Counted from the stretch's first letter, positions 8,841-17,395 are shown. The stretch is 64,000 nucleotides of DNA from Prolixibacteraceae bacterium (GCA_028282705.1 JANQHI010000080.1:1-64000); one strand, 5' to 3'. Made by a program: numbers and translations. Notes: generated by a model from the letters alone, not told the origin.

Positions 8841-9632
8841 TTAATATCCTTCTTTTCCTATCCCAAGTGGGCTGTTATATTTAAATGTGTACCCCAGTTC
8901 ATCTATTAGCTTCTGGCTACTTACCAGTTTCCTGGTTGGATCAGTTTCTTCCATGACTTTAGCAGTTTCAAAACCCAGAGATGATACATGTGTATATAAC
9001 TGGCTTCTCAAAGGATGTTCTGGACAACAAGCATTATAAACAGAATTAGTTGCCCCTTTTTCCAAAAGTTGATATATTATGGAAATGCAATCATCCAGAT
9101 GGATCAGGTTTACAGGGCCATCCTTCCAAGCCTTATCTTTTCTGAATGTACCAGGTATCCTGTTAGGACCAATAAGGCCACTTAGCCTGATGATGGTTGC
9201 TTCCTTAAAATGTTTTTCTGCCTCCAAAAGGGCTTTTCCCCTTTCTGTTTCAGGAAAAGCATCTGCTTCAGTTACCAGTTTCCCCTTTTCAGGATATACA
9301 GAAGTGGAGGAAATAAAAATAACCTGCCCTACCTGATAGTTGCCTGTTTCTTTTGCAAGCACTCCCATGCTTTTAGCATAATCAAAACCTGTACCCCTCC
9401 TGGGAGGGATATTAATAATAAGGGCATCAGCATTAAAGAATGAAGGGGTGGAATAAAACACAGAATCTTCATTGCATGAAACCAGGTAAGGGTCAATACC
9501 AACCTTTTTTAAAGCTGGTATTTTAGATGCTGTTGAAGTACTTCCTTTTACTGAATGCCCTTTTCCTACCAGAAAAGATGCTAAGGGCATACCCAGCCAT
9601 CCACAACCTAAAATACCGATATTTTGAATCAT
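8841..9632 (-). CDS. NAD(P)-binding SDR-family epimerase/dehydratase-like protein
   Basis: The 263-residue protein opens with a Rossmann nucleotide-binding motif (GILGCGWLG) and has the extended-SDR features IINIPPRRG and FISSTSVYPEKG; the canonical YxxxK is not obvious. It resembles the YeeZ-type branch of NAD-dependent epimerase/dehydratase proteins, whose substrates are unknown. It lies between cobA and the sulfite reductase genes on the same strand, but gaps of 262 and 639 nt make a shared operon uncertain. Confidence 0.75.
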   Translation of the reverse strand: MIQNIGILGCGWLGMPLASFLVGKGHSVKGSTSTASKIPALKKVGIDPYLVSCNEDSVFYSTPSFFNADALIINIPPRRGTGFDYAKSMGVLAKETGNYQVGQVIFISSTSVYPEKGKLVTEADAFPETERGKALLEAEKHFKEATIIRLSGLIGPNRIPGTFRKDKAWKDGPVNLIHLDDCISIIYQLLEKGATNSVYNACCPEHPLRSQLYTHVSSLGFETAKVMEETDPTRKLVSSQKLIDELGYTFKYNSPLGIGKEGY

Positions 9633-10271
9633 AACTTTGTCTTTTATCTACTAATAATTTATTAAAGGCTAAGGCCTGAATTTATTAGCTAAAATTATAA
9701 GAAGCCTCAATACACAATTTCAATACTCAATTTTCAATTATTTGATTGTTGATTGTCGCACATTGATCATTGAGCATTTCATTTTTAAATAGTTAAGGGC
9801 TAAGCCCTGATACCTGTTGATATTCTCATTTTCCCTAAGCTAAAGCATAGGACTGCATTAGAATTATGAAAAAATTCAATACACAATTTTCAACATTCAA
9901 TATTCATTGTTTTGTTATTTTTTGATTTTCTATTTGCTTATTGTTTGTTAAGTATTGATTATTGAGCATTCTTCTTCTTTAAATAATTAAGGGCTAAAGC
10001 CCAATTCTTATTGTTCTCATCTTCCCCAGGCTAAAGCCTGGGGCTAGCCATAAATAGATGACTTTGAGTATTTGCAAAAGCCTCAATACTCAATTTTCAA
10101 TACTCAATTATTTAATTTTTAAAATTTGATTATTTGATGTTGTACATTGATTATTGAATATTCCATTTTTAAACAACTAAAGCCCAATTTTTATAATTCC
10201 TCAATAACTTTTATACCCCTCCTTTGGAGGGGTTAGCCTGTCTATCTGCGCAGACAGATAAAGGGAGGCTT
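9633..10271. repeat. 639-nt intergenic region built of three tandem hairpin modules
   Basis: No coding capacity is seen. A module of roughly 200 bp recurs about three times: a CAATAC(A/T)CAATTTTCAATA segment, an ACATTGAT(T/C)ATTGA segment, then one hairpin with GGGCTAA(A)GCCC (9797-9807; 9991-10002) and a second with CCCCAGGCTAAAGCCTGGGG (10024-10043, perfect; degenerate near 9833-9852). Copy starts are near 9701, 9861 and 10073; the third copy is truncated. The same module occurs at 12010-12146 and, reversed and partial, at 36101-36144, so it is a dispersed element rather than a local tandem repeat only. Confidence 0.75.
10215..10260. repeat. Two adjacent hairpins downstream of cysI
   Basis: ACCCCTCC / GGAGGGGT (10215-10233, 8-bp stem, 3-nt loop) is followed by a second palindrome with core TCTGCGCAGA (10245-10254) and flanking CTGTC / GACAG. 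They lie just past the cysI stop codon and could end the sulfite reductase transcript. A related GTCTGC / GCAGAC hairpin occurs at 51782-51797, so this is also a dispersed motif. Confidence 0.55.
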
Positions 10272-11972
10272 CTAATGCCTAAAATCACTGCCTTTCAGGA
10301 TGGCTTTTACATAGGCCTTCCTGATCACAAAATCACCAAAATGTTCTTTTGTTTTCTTGTTCTTAGCATAATCAGCGATAATGGGCTTTAACTCATTTAA
10401 AATTTGTTCTTCTGTTAGTGTCTCTTTGTATAATGTGTTTAACCTGTCACCATTAAAACTTCCTCCAAGGTACAAATTATAATGGCCAATTGACTTACCT
10501 ACAAACCCAATTTCAGCCAGGTAGGGCCTTCCACACCCATTTGGGCAGCCAGTCATCCTGATCACAATTTCTTCCTTTGTAAGGTTATATTCTTCCAAAA
10601 CAGTTTCAATTTTTGAAACCAATGTGGGTAGGTATCTTTCAGCTTCAGCAAAAGCCAAAGGACAGGTGTTAAGTGCCACGCAAGCAATGGAATTCTTTCT
10701 TAACCCTGAAATTTTCCCAGGTGCTACCCTATTGGCTTTCAGCCTTTCATTTACCACTTTCTTATCAATATCAGAAAGGTTAGCAACAATCACATTCTGG
10801 TTGGCTGTGAGTATAAACTGCCCATCAATCAGCTCAGCTATTTCTTTTAAAGCTGTTTTAAGCTTAAACTTATCCTTGTCTCTAACCCTTCCCCCTTCCA
10901 CAAACAGGGTCAGGCTCCATTTGCCATCAGCCCCTTGTTTCCATCCCAACCGGTCTCCATTCCTTGAAAAAGAAAACTTTTTTGGAGCTTCAAGGTTATG
11001 TCCCAAATAATTATGCAGTTCATCTTTAAACTTTTCCAACCCCAGCCTGTCAATGGTATATTTTAAACGTGCCTGCTTCCTGTTTTTCCTATCCCCATGG
11101 TCTCTTTGTACTGCAACTACCTTTTCAGCTACATCTACCACCTGGTTAGATTCACAAAACCCAATCACATCAGCCAACCTGGGATAAGCTTCAGGCATGG
11201 CAAATGTAGAGCCTAACCCTCCTCCAACAGCCACATTGTACCCCACAATTTTACTTTTTTCAACAATGGCAATAAACCCCAGGTCTTGTGAAAAAATGTC
11301 CACATCATTGTAAGGAGGAAGGGCTATCCCCAACTTAAATTTCCTGGGTAGGTACCTGTCTTTATAAAGAGGTTCAACCTCAATTTTGCTACTGTCTACC
11401 AATTTTTTATCAAGCCATATTTCATGATATGCTTTTGTTTTGGGCAACAGGTGCTCACTTATTTTTCCAGCTAGTTCAACAATTTCTTTATATAAAGATG
11501 ATTCAGCAGGATTGGGATGGCACATTACATTCCTGTTTACGTCACCACAGGTAGCAATGGTGTCAAGCAAAGCTTTATTAATACCTTTCATGGTGGTTTT
11601 AAGGTTTTTTTTCAGTACCCCATGCAATTGGAATGTTTGCCTGGTAGTAACCTTTAAAGTGCCATTGGCATATTTGTCAGACAAGGTATCCATTTGCAGC
11701 CACTGCTGTGTGGTTGCAACCCCTCCTGGCATCCTCACCCTGATCAGGAAAGAATAGGCTGGCTCCAGTTTTTGCCTTTTCCTTTCTTTATCCAGGTCCC
11801 TGTCAAATTGCTGGTAAATACCATGGAATTTTGAGATTTGGGTATCTCCAGGGGCAATTGCTCCTGTAATGGGGTCAGCCAGGCTTTCAACCAATGTACC
11901 CCTTAAATAGTTGCTTTCATATTTTAGTTTTTCAACTTCTGATAATGCCTCCCAATTTATTGTATCACTCAT
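10272..11972 (-). CDS. cysI: Sulfite reductase, hemoprotein (beta) subunit
   Basis: It carries siroheme and a [4Fe-4S] cluster and reduces sulfite to sulfide with six electrons from CysJ. The 566 residues show both nitrite/sulfite reductase half-domains. The cluster cysteines are complete: ACVALNTCPLAF (C-x5-C) and MTGCPNGCGRP (C-x3-C). Siroheme contacts such as RVRMPGG, TTRQTFQLHG and DVNRNVMCHPNP are recognisable. It is the last gene of the leader-controlled operon read leftward from 14872. The gap to cysJ is 174 nt and contains a copy of the hairpin module. Confidence 0.96.
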   Translation of the reverse strand: MSDTINWEALSEVEKLKYESNYLRGTLVESLADPITGAIAPGDTQISKFHGIYQQFDRDLDKERKRQKLEPAYSFLIRVRMPGGVATTQQWLQMDTLSDKYANGTLKVTTRQTFQLHGVLKKNLKTTMKGINKALLDTIATCGDVNRNVMCHPNPAESSLYKEIVELAGKISEHLLPKTKAYHEIWLDKKLVDSSKIEVEPLYKDRYLPRKFKLGIALPPYNDVDIFSQDLGFIAIVEKSKIVGYNVAVGGGLGSTFAMPEAYPRLADVIGFCESNQVVDVAEKVVAVQRDHGDRKNRKQARLKYTIDRLGLEKFKDELHNYLGHNLEAPKKFSFSRNGDRLGWKQGADGKWSLTLFVEGGRVRDKDKFKLKTALKEIAELIDGQFILTANQNVIVANLSDIDKKVVNERLKANRVAPGKISGLRKNSIACVALNTCPLAFAEAERYLPTLVSKIETVLEEYNLTKEEIVIRMTGCPNGCGRPYLAEIGFVGKSIGHYNLYLGGSFNGDRLNTLYKETLTEEQILNELKPIIADYAKNKKTKEHFGDFVIRKAYVKAILKGSDFRH

Positions 11973-12009
11973 GATGTTTTTCTTTGCTATTAAATTATTT
12001 AATTTAATT

Positions 12010-12146
12010 ATGGATATTGTGTATTGACTATTGAATATTTCTACTTCTTAGACTTTTAAATGGTTAAGGGCTAAAACCCAGTTGTTTATGATAGCTTTCA
12101 TACCCGGGCTGAAGCCTGGGGTAATAAATTAGAATTATGAAAAGTT
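12010..12146. repeat. Copy of the hairpin module between cysJ and cysI
   Basis: It contains the ATTGACTATTGAATATT segment, the first hairpin as GGGCTAAAACCC (12068-12079) and the second as CCCGGGCTGAAGCCTGGGG (12103-12121), followed by a GAATTATGAAAA tail also found in the 9.86-kb copy. Placement inside the cys operon means that the hairpins are transcribed and could change the ratio of CysJ to CysI messages. Confidence 0.7.
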
Positions 12147-13928
12147 TCAATAAACATCCACCTGGAAACGTTTTTCCTTTTTTAGCTTTTTGATGTACTC
12201 TTTTGCTTTCTCTTCCGAAATACCTCCTTGCGCTTGTATTATCTCCAGTAAGGTTTTATTAACATCTTTAGCCATATACTTCATATCACCACACAGATAG
12301 AAACTGGCCCCATTTTCCAGCCAATTGTAAAGTTCTTCCTGGTTCTCTTTCAATTTATGCTGGACATAAACCTTCTTTTTCTGGTCACGAGAAAAAGCTA
12401 CGTCCATTTTTTCCAGGTATCCCTTTTTTAATAGCTTTTGCCATTCAACCTGGTAGAGGAAATCAGAATAAAAACTCCTGTCACCAAATACCAACCAGCT
12501 TTTTCCTTTCAGGTTACCTGATTCCCTTTGCTGAAGGAATGCCCTGTAAGGAGCCACTCCTGTACCTGCCCCTACCATAATAATTGGGGTATCTTCTTTT
12601 TCTGGCAGTTTAAATGATGGGTTATGGTCAATATAGATGGGGATTTTATCTCCCATCTCACTTTGTTCTGATAAAAAAGTGGAGCAAGCCCCCTGCCTCT
12701 CCCTTCCTTTATTCTGATATTTTACCACTGAAACAGTGATGTGTACCTCATCTTCCACAGCTTCCTGGCTTGAAGAGATGGAATACAAACGTGGAGGCAG
12801 TGCCCTTAGCAACTGGAAGAATTTTTCAGGCTGCCACTCATGAGGGTGATCTGTAAGCAGGTCCAAAATGTCATGCCCATACAGGTAACTTTCCAGTTTC
12901 TCATCATCCTCAAGGAGGCTTTTTAACTCTTGGCTATCTATTTCTTCAATATATTTTTTTATTACTTCACGTGTCAGGACAGTTATTTCAACATGGTTTG
13001 ACAAAGCTTCTTGTATGTTTACTTCTTCATTTTTGAAAAGAATTTTTTCTCCAGGATCAAAACCTGTTTTCTGCAAAATACTTTCAACCAGGTTGGGTGG
13101 GTTATTTGCTAATATTCCTACAGAATCTCCTGGCTGGTAGGTAATCCCTGAATCTTCCAATGAAAGTTCAACATGGTATACTTCTTTGCCTGAATCCCTT
13201 CCTGTAATTTTTACTTTCTCCAGTATTTCAGCATAAAAAGGGTTCTTCCTTGAATAATTTTTCTTTGCTGAAAGTTTGGCCTTGATTGCATTTACATTGG
13301 TTTGAGCTTGCCCATTGCCACTTTTTGCCAATAACTTTTCAAGGACTGATTTAATCCAGTTTTCAGCAATATCTTCATAATCAACATCAGCAGTGGCAAC
13401 AGGTAATAGCTCATTTGCCCCTGATTTATTTAGCGCATGGTCAACATCAATACCTGTTTGGCAAAATAACTTATATGATTTATCACCTAATGCCAACACT
13501 GCATAATTTAGGTTTGGCAGTTTAGGAACCCTCTTCCCAGTAATGAAAGTGTAAAAATCTTCAGCCATATCAGGAGGCTCTCCTTCACCATGTGTACTGA
13601 CAATTACTGCCAGGTTTTCCTCTTTAGCCAGTTGTTTTGTTTTATAATCTTCCATGCTGCCCATATTGGATTTAATGCCTAATTCAGCAGTTGCATCAGC
13701 CAGTTGGGCAGCAATTTTTTGGCTATGCCCTGTGTGGGTACCATACAAAATAGTTAAGCCAGCATTTTTTAGGGTTGCTTCCTGGTTGGCCTTTGAAGGT
13801 TGCTCCTTCACCAACAACCCCTGAAAATAGCCACTGACCCATAGTACCCCCTCATTGCTAAGTTCTTTGGTTAGCTCTTCAAGAGCTAATTGCTGGTTTT
13901 CATTTAATGGATTATACATTGCACTCAT
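12147..13928 (-). CDS. cysJ: Sulfite reductase [NADPH], flavoprotein (alpha) subunit
   Basis: It moves electrons from NADPH through FAD and FMN to CysI. The 593 residues hold a flavodoxin domain (about 65-205, FMN loop YGTHTGHSQ, then STHGEGEPPD), an FAD-binding domain with PRLYSISSS and GACSTFLS, and an NADPH-binding domain with MVGAGTGVAPYRAFLQQR and a C-terminal aromatic residue (VDVY end). The order and length match CysJ rather than cytochrome P450 reductase. Start ATG 13928 is 25 nt after the siroheme synthase stop, supporting cotranscription. Confidence 0.95.
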   Translation of the reverse strand: MSAMYNPLNENQQLALEELTKELSNEGVLWVSGYFQGLLVKEQPSKANQEATLKNAGLTILYGTHTGHSQKIAAQLADATAELGIKSNMGSMEDYKTKQLAKEENLAVIVSTHGEGEPPDMAEDFYTFITGKRVPKLPNLNYAVLALGDKSYKLFCQTGIDVDHALNKSGANELLPVATADVDYEDIAENWIKSVLEKLLAKSGNGQAQTNVNAIKAKLSAKKNYSRKNPFYAEILEKVKITGRDSGKEVYHVELSLEDSGITYQPGDSVGILANNPPNLVESILQKTGFDPGEKILFKNEEVNIQEALSNHVEITVLTREVIKKYIEEIDSQELKSLLEDDEKLESYLYGHDILDLLTDHPHEWQPEKFFQLLRALPPRLYSISSSQEAVEDEVHITVSVVKYQNKGRERQGACSTFLSEQSEMGDKIPIYIDHNPSFKLPEKEDTPIIMVGAGTGVAPYRAFLQQRESGNLKGKSWLVFGDRSFYSDFLYQVEWQKLLKKGYLEKMDVAFSRDQKKKVYVQHKLKENQEELYNWLENGASFYLCGDMKYMAKDVNKTLLEIIQAQGGISEEKAKEYIKKLKKEKRFQVDVY

Positions 13929-13953
13929 GATTAGTATTTTGGTTGTTTATCTT

Positions 13954-14424
13954 TTATAAAAGGTTTTGTTCTGTAATAAATTCTTTAATAGTGTCCCTGA
14001 TTTTTATAGATTTAAACACATCATGCCCATTGGAACCTACAGCTATTGTAATGTTCCCTTTTTTGTAAATGGCAGGTGATACAAACTGGCATAAAACTGG
14101 CATATCATGGATATTGACCAGGACACCTGCCTGCTTCCCATCTTCCAAAATTTGTTTGTCAAGCTCCTGGTTGTTGGTACAAGAGTAGAGCATTAAATAC
14201 CCCACTATATCCTCTTTTTGATATCTTTTCTGGTAATATTTAATGCCTGTGGCCTTAATTTTATCAGATACTTCTTTAGCTAACACTTCCACATTTGCAT
14301 CAAAAGTTTGCAAAATATTCAGCTTTTTGAATGCACTCTCCCCTCCCCCAATAATCAGGATTTTATGCCCTGAAATATCTAAGCTGATGGGAAGGAAGTT
14401 TTTATTTACTGCTTTAGATTTCAT
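13954..14424 (-). CDS. Siroheme synthase: precorrin-2 dehydrogenase / sirohydrochlorin ferrochelatase
   Basis: It corresponds to the N-terminal half of CysG, or Met8p: NAD-dependent oxidation of precorrin-2 followed by iron insertion, making the CysI cofactor. The sequence has the family opening LPISLDISGHKILIIGGGESAFKK, here cited in parts: FLPISLDI and the Rossmann loop IIGGGESAFKK. It then has the CTNNQELD and VNIHDMP motifs and the CQFVSPA strand. I choose ATG 14424 (MKSKAVNK, 156 residues), which overlaps the DUF2061 gene by 11 nt; the longer frame from 14481 would overlap it by 68 nt and add unconserved residues. The methyltransferase half is the separate cobA at 7775. Confidence 0.9.
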   Translation of the reverse strand: MKSKAVNKNFLPISLDISGHKILIIGGGESAFKKLNILQTFDANVEVLAKEVSDKIKATGIKYYQKRYQKEDIVGYLMLYSCTNNQELDKQILEDGKQAGVLVNIHDMPVLCQFVSPAIYKKGNITIAVGSNGHDVFKSIKIRDTIKEFITEQNLL

Positions 14425-14644
14425 ATTCAATAGGTGTTTCTTTAACCCTTCCAAACCTGATCCTATTCCAGGTGCGTTCATGAAAATAATACAGTACCAT
14501 TTTGGTAAAAAGCTCTATGCCTCCAATGGCTACTGCAAAATCCAGTTTCCCAATTACTGCCCATGAGATTATAATAGTATCAATTGTTCCAATAGTCCTC
14601 CATGAGACAGTTTTTACAATATTTCTGTAGGTTTTTTCAGCCAT
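14414..14644 (-). CDS. DUF2061 small membrane protein
   Basis: A 76-residue protein with the DUF2061 pattern: RNIVKTVSWRTIGTIDT at the start, a helix around TIIISWAVIGK, and a second helix ending in KMVLYYFHERTWNRI. The family is of unknown function and is often found with sulfate assimilation genes. It is the first full gene after the Cys leader attenuator, with its ATG 48 nt beyond the terminator, and overlaps the siroheme synthase start. Position alone suggests a role in sulfur or sulfite handling at the membrane. Confidence 0.9.
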   Translation of the reverse strand: MAEKTYRNIVKTVSWRTIGTIDTIIISWAVIGKLDFAVAIGGIELFTKMVLYYFHERTWNRIRFGRVKETPIEYEI

Positions 14645-14692
14645 AATTCAACTTACATCCTTTGTTTGTTTTCAATACTACAGGCATAAATG

Positions 14693-14725
14693 AAAAAAGC
14701 CCTCCTGCACTATGCAGAAGGGCTT
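14693..14725 (-). terminator. Attenuator terminator of the sulfite reductase operon
   Basis: On the minus strand AAGCCCTTCTGCA (14725-14713) pairs with TGCAGGAGGGCTT (14709-14697) in a 13-bp stem with one G-T wobble and a 3-nt loop, followed by a run of T to 14693. It lies between the Cys leader peptide and the DUF2061 ATG, so it would stop transcription before the structural genes. An alternative pairing frees the downstream genes: TATGCAGAAG (14774-14765) is an exact 10-nt complement of CTTCTGCATA (14720-14711), which includes most of the 5' arm. Confidence 0.85.
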
Positions 14726-14749
14726 CACCTAAGCCTGGAAAATAATATT

Positions 14750-14809
14750 TTATATATCTATTTTCTTCTGCATATTACTATGAAGGGCACAACACATACA
14801 GCAACACAT
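14750..14809 (-). CDS. Cys-rich leader peptide of the sulfite reductase operon
   Basis: The 19-codon frame encodes MCCCMCCALHSNMQKKIDI, with five cysteines among the first seven residues. It starts 70 nt after the promoter -7 element and ends 25 nt before the attenuator terminator. The Cys codons (14806-14789) overlap a protector strand: CTGTATGT (14801-14794) can pair with ATATGCAG (14775-14768). A ribosome stalled there for lack of Cys-tRNA would leave 14774-14765 free to form the antiterminator. A ribosome reaching the stop codon would cover it and allow termination. This matches classical amino-acid attenuation; no direct evidence of translation exists. Confidence 0.85.
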   Translation of the reverse strand: MCCCMCCALHSNMQKKIDI

Positions 14810-14878
14810 GTTGTTTACACTATTAAATAATATGGTTGAAGAAAAATGATACATTTTGTCTTTTTGTTATTATGTGGA

Positions 14879-14909
14879 CAAATATAAGCCCTGCCTTAAC
14901 TTATCCAAA
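14879..14909 (-). promoter_or_regulatory. Bacteroidota-type promoter of the Cys-leader/sulfite reductase operon
   Basis: Read on the minus strand, TTTG (14909-14906) is followed after 19 nt by TATATTTG (14886-14879), an exact match to TTTG-N19-21-TAnnTTTG. Transcription should begin near 14872, about 60 nt before the leader ATG. Confidence 0.75.
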
Positions 14910-15373
14910 TAATTTGGTAATTTTTCTTTTATTCAGTCTAAATAAAAAACAAATAGTTAACATTTAGGCAACAAATAATATCATTATGGTAGTTTTTGGG
15001 TGTGGAATTAACCTACAAAACCAATGTTCAGGAAAAGGATAGCATAGCCTATTACTATAGGAAACAACAGCTTCTCAAAATTGGGGATATTTAACAACCC
15101 AATGAGAAACCAGCACTGTAAGTACCAAATATTGGGCGATACTGCTTTTTCAGCATCACACTGTTACTAAAACCCCATTTGGGACAATAAAAGTTTCACT
15201 ATCTTTTGCCTCTGGAATACAGACTCTTAGAAATCATCCTTATGACTCAACTTTAATAACTTCATTTACTAATTTTGTAAAAAAGGCAACTCTAATGACA
15301 ATAATAGCTAAATTGCAAGGTTCTTTTAACTGATTTTTAGGGAGTATTTCCCATGCAATAATAAACAAATTGT
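14910..15373. other. Non-coding stretch between the cys promoter and the LytTR gene
   Basis: No gene, RNA or repeat family is recognised. The sequence is less AT-biased around 15000-15240 than its surroundings, which might mark a decayed gene, but no frame is long enough to name one. A TAATTTTG element at 15270-15277 fits a -7 box for the downstream regulator, but no TTTG lies at the right distance. Confidence 0.5.
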
Positions 15374-16102
15374 ATGAAGTGTATTATTCTTGATGATAAA
15401 CCTCTGTCCCAAAATACCCTGGCTGATTACATTGACCATGTTCCTTACCTGGAACTTGTTGCCAAATGTACTAATGCCTTTGAAGCATTTGAAATACTTC
15501 AAAACCAACGCATTGACCTGATCTTCCTGGAAGTTATTTTACCTAATGTTTCAGGTATTGATTTTATTAAAAGCCTGGAAAATAAGCCAATGTTTATTTT
15601 CACAACCACTTATTCAGAATATGCAATTGAAGGGTATAACCTCAGTGCCCTGGATTACCTGATAAAGCCTATCACATTTGACAGGTTCTTGAAATCAGTT
15701 AACAAAGCTTATGAGTTTTACTCTTTCAAAAATTATAAGTACAACAGTGGTAAACCTGAAAAAGAAACAGCTAATAGTTCTGAGTTTATCCTGGTAAAAG
15801 CTGATTACAAAACCATCAAAATAAATATTAATGATATCTTATATGTTGAAGGGCTGAAAGACTATATTAAAATATATACAACTACATCAAGCAAACCTGT
15901 AATTACCCTGAATTCTTTGAAAAACATGCAGCAAAACTTGCCTTCTGATAAATTCTCAAGGATCCATAAATCTTACATTATTTCATTAGACCATATTAAG
16001 GTCATTAATAAAGCTCAGGTTGTAATTGGTGATACCTATATCCCCATTGGGGAAAGCTACAAAAATTTCTTTTTGAATGAAATGGAAAACAGGCGACTTT
16101 AG
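15374..16102 (+). CDS. LytTR-type response regulator with Glu at the phosphorylation site
   Basis: The 242 residues comprise a receiver domain (about 1-118) and a LytTR DNA-binding domain (about 140-240, with DILYVEGLKDYIKI and FSRIHKSYIISL). The acidic pocket (LDD near residues 6-8), the TTT segment and the switch lysine in LIKPIT are present. The phosphoacceptor aspartate expected in the FLD(I/V)xMP motif is glutamate (FLEVILP, Glu53). This could make the protein constitutively active or independent of a kinase. No histidine kinase is adjacent, so the partner and target genes are unknown. Confidence 0.9.
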   Translation: MKCIILDDKPLSQNTLADYIDHVPYLELVAKCTNAFEAFEILQNQRIDLIFLEVILPNVSGIDFIKSLENKPMFIFTTTYSEYAIEGYNLSALDYLIKPITFDRFLKSVNKAYEFYSFKNYKYNSGKPEKETANSSEFILVKADYKTIKININDILYVEGLKDYIKIYTTTSSKPVITLNSLKNMQQNLPSDKFSRIHKSYIISLDHIKVINKAQVVIGDTYIPIGESYKNFFLNEMENRRL

Positions 16103-16108
16103 CAACTG

Positions 16109-17392
16109 CTAGAAGTACTGCCTTTTCTGGAACCAAATTTCATTGATGCTAAAGTTCATATGCAGGCGGAAAAAATCTTCCCTCACCTGGTTGTTCTGTG
16201 TAGTTCCTTTTGTCCCAAACTCAAGGGCTACATTAATAGCTGACCCTACATTCCTGGCTTTTTCATTTTTTAACGGTATGCCCACACCCAAACTAATGCT
16301 CTTCTCATCCAATAGCCTATTCCCTATTTCCAGGTATGAAGAATTATAATTTAAACCAGCCCTGAATACCCAGTTTTTAAAACCTTTGTTTGTAACACTG
16401 GGAGCCCACGGCCTAAACTCAGCCCCAATAACAAAATTATGTGCATCAACAAAATTATCAGCTTGTGTTGGATACCTAACATTTGCCCAGTTTTGGTAAT
16501 GATAATCAATTGCTAGTGTATATTTAAACCCATTTTGTATGGCTACACCTGCTCCAAAAGTATTAGGTACTTCTATATAATCCAGCTTCTTTTCATCATT
16601 AGCCAATATATTATTATAACCACTATTCCCTTCTGATGCAACCGTAACCACATTCCTTGAATTCAAACTTTGTTTTTGGCTATATACCAAACCCAAAGAA
16701 TAATCTATGTTTTTAACTTTGAAAGAGTACTGAAGCCCATAATCAAAATAAAGGCTGTTAAGGTAATCTTTCCTTGATACTAAATAAGTGCTGTTAAGGA
16801 CTGGCTGAGAAACAATCTCATCATGTATCACTGACCCAAACATATAAGACGAGTTGATACCCACTGAGAGGTTCTTTGTTAGTTTAAAAGCATTTGCCCA
16901 GTATACCTGGTTAATGCCTCCACTTCCTGTATGTTGTGAAATGTATCTCTCACTACTACCTTCAATGTAATTTTGGGTAATTATTTCAAATCCAACATTA
17001 GTAAATGGAATAAGGCCAATTGAAGTAAACCACCATTTATCTACCCTAAACCCCAGTGCCAGGTATTTAATATTAGCAGCCACATCTGATTTGGTTTTAT
17101 TCTGTTGTTCAAATAGTGAGAATTTACCCTCCACGCCTGCTGTATAAATATAATGTAGGCTATCAATACCTGTATAAGAAGCCGGGTTAAGGTTGTTTAA
17201 ATAATACTTAGATTTTAAAGCCAAACCTGCACTTCCCATACCCTTCAGTTTCCCAAATCCTTTAGCCTGTATTTCACCTGGTCCAAAAATTGAATATGGA
17301 GAAGTAGTGTTTTGCCCTTTACTTATAAAACAAATTGTACTAAATAATAAGAATAGAAATAATATTTTATGCTTAACCATTATCAACTCCAA
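16109..17392 (-). CDS. Outer-membrane beta-barrel protein (FadL/OmpP1-like)
   Basis: The 427-residue protein has a signal peptide (hydrophobic run near residues 10-24 ending before QNTTSPYS) and alternating aromatic/polar beta-strands to the end. The SPYSIFGPGEIQ...GMGSAGLAL opening is typical of a Bacteroidota outer-membrane family related to FadL-type transporters. The start could be Met1 or Met5. It follows the DUF4270 gene by 3 nt on the same strand, so the two are almost certainly cotranscribed and may act together at the outer membrane. Substrate unknown. Confidence 0.8.
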   Translation of the reverse strand: MELIMVKHKILFLFLLFSTICFISKGQNTTSPYSIFGPGEIQAKGFGKLKGMGSAGLALKSKYYLNNLNPASYTGIDSLHYIYTAGVEGKFSLFEQQNKTKSDVAANIKYLALGFRVDKWWFTSIGLIPFTNVGFEIITQNYIEGSSERYISQHTGSGGINQVYWANAFKLTKNLSVGINSSYMFGSVIHDEIVSQPVLNSTYLVSRKDYLNSLYFDYGLQYSFKVKNIDYSLGLVYSQKQSLNSRNVVTVASEGNSGYNNILANDEKKLDYIEVPNTFGAGVAIQNGFKYTLAIDYHYQNWANVRYPTQADNFVDAHNFVIGAEFRPWAPSVTNKGFKNWVFRAGLNYNSSYLEIGNRLLDEKSISLGVGIPLKNEKARNVGSAINVALEFGTKGTTQNNQVREDFFRLHMNFSINEIWFQKRQYF

Positions 17393-17395
17393 AAA

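Noticed and set aside
9701-10180. Possible CRISPR array, because of repeated units
   Set aside because: Repeats are about 200 bp apart, unequal and hairpin-bearing, without uniform short repeats and spacers or adjacent cas genes.
14425-14481. Upstream ATG for the siroheme synthase
   Set aside because: It would overlap the DUF2061 gene by 68 nt and add residues not typical of the family; ATG 14424 gives a normal N-terminus.
15000-15240. Possible decayed gene or structured RNA before the LytTR gene
   Set aside because: Composition differs slightly, but no frame, motif or stable fold could be supported by eye.
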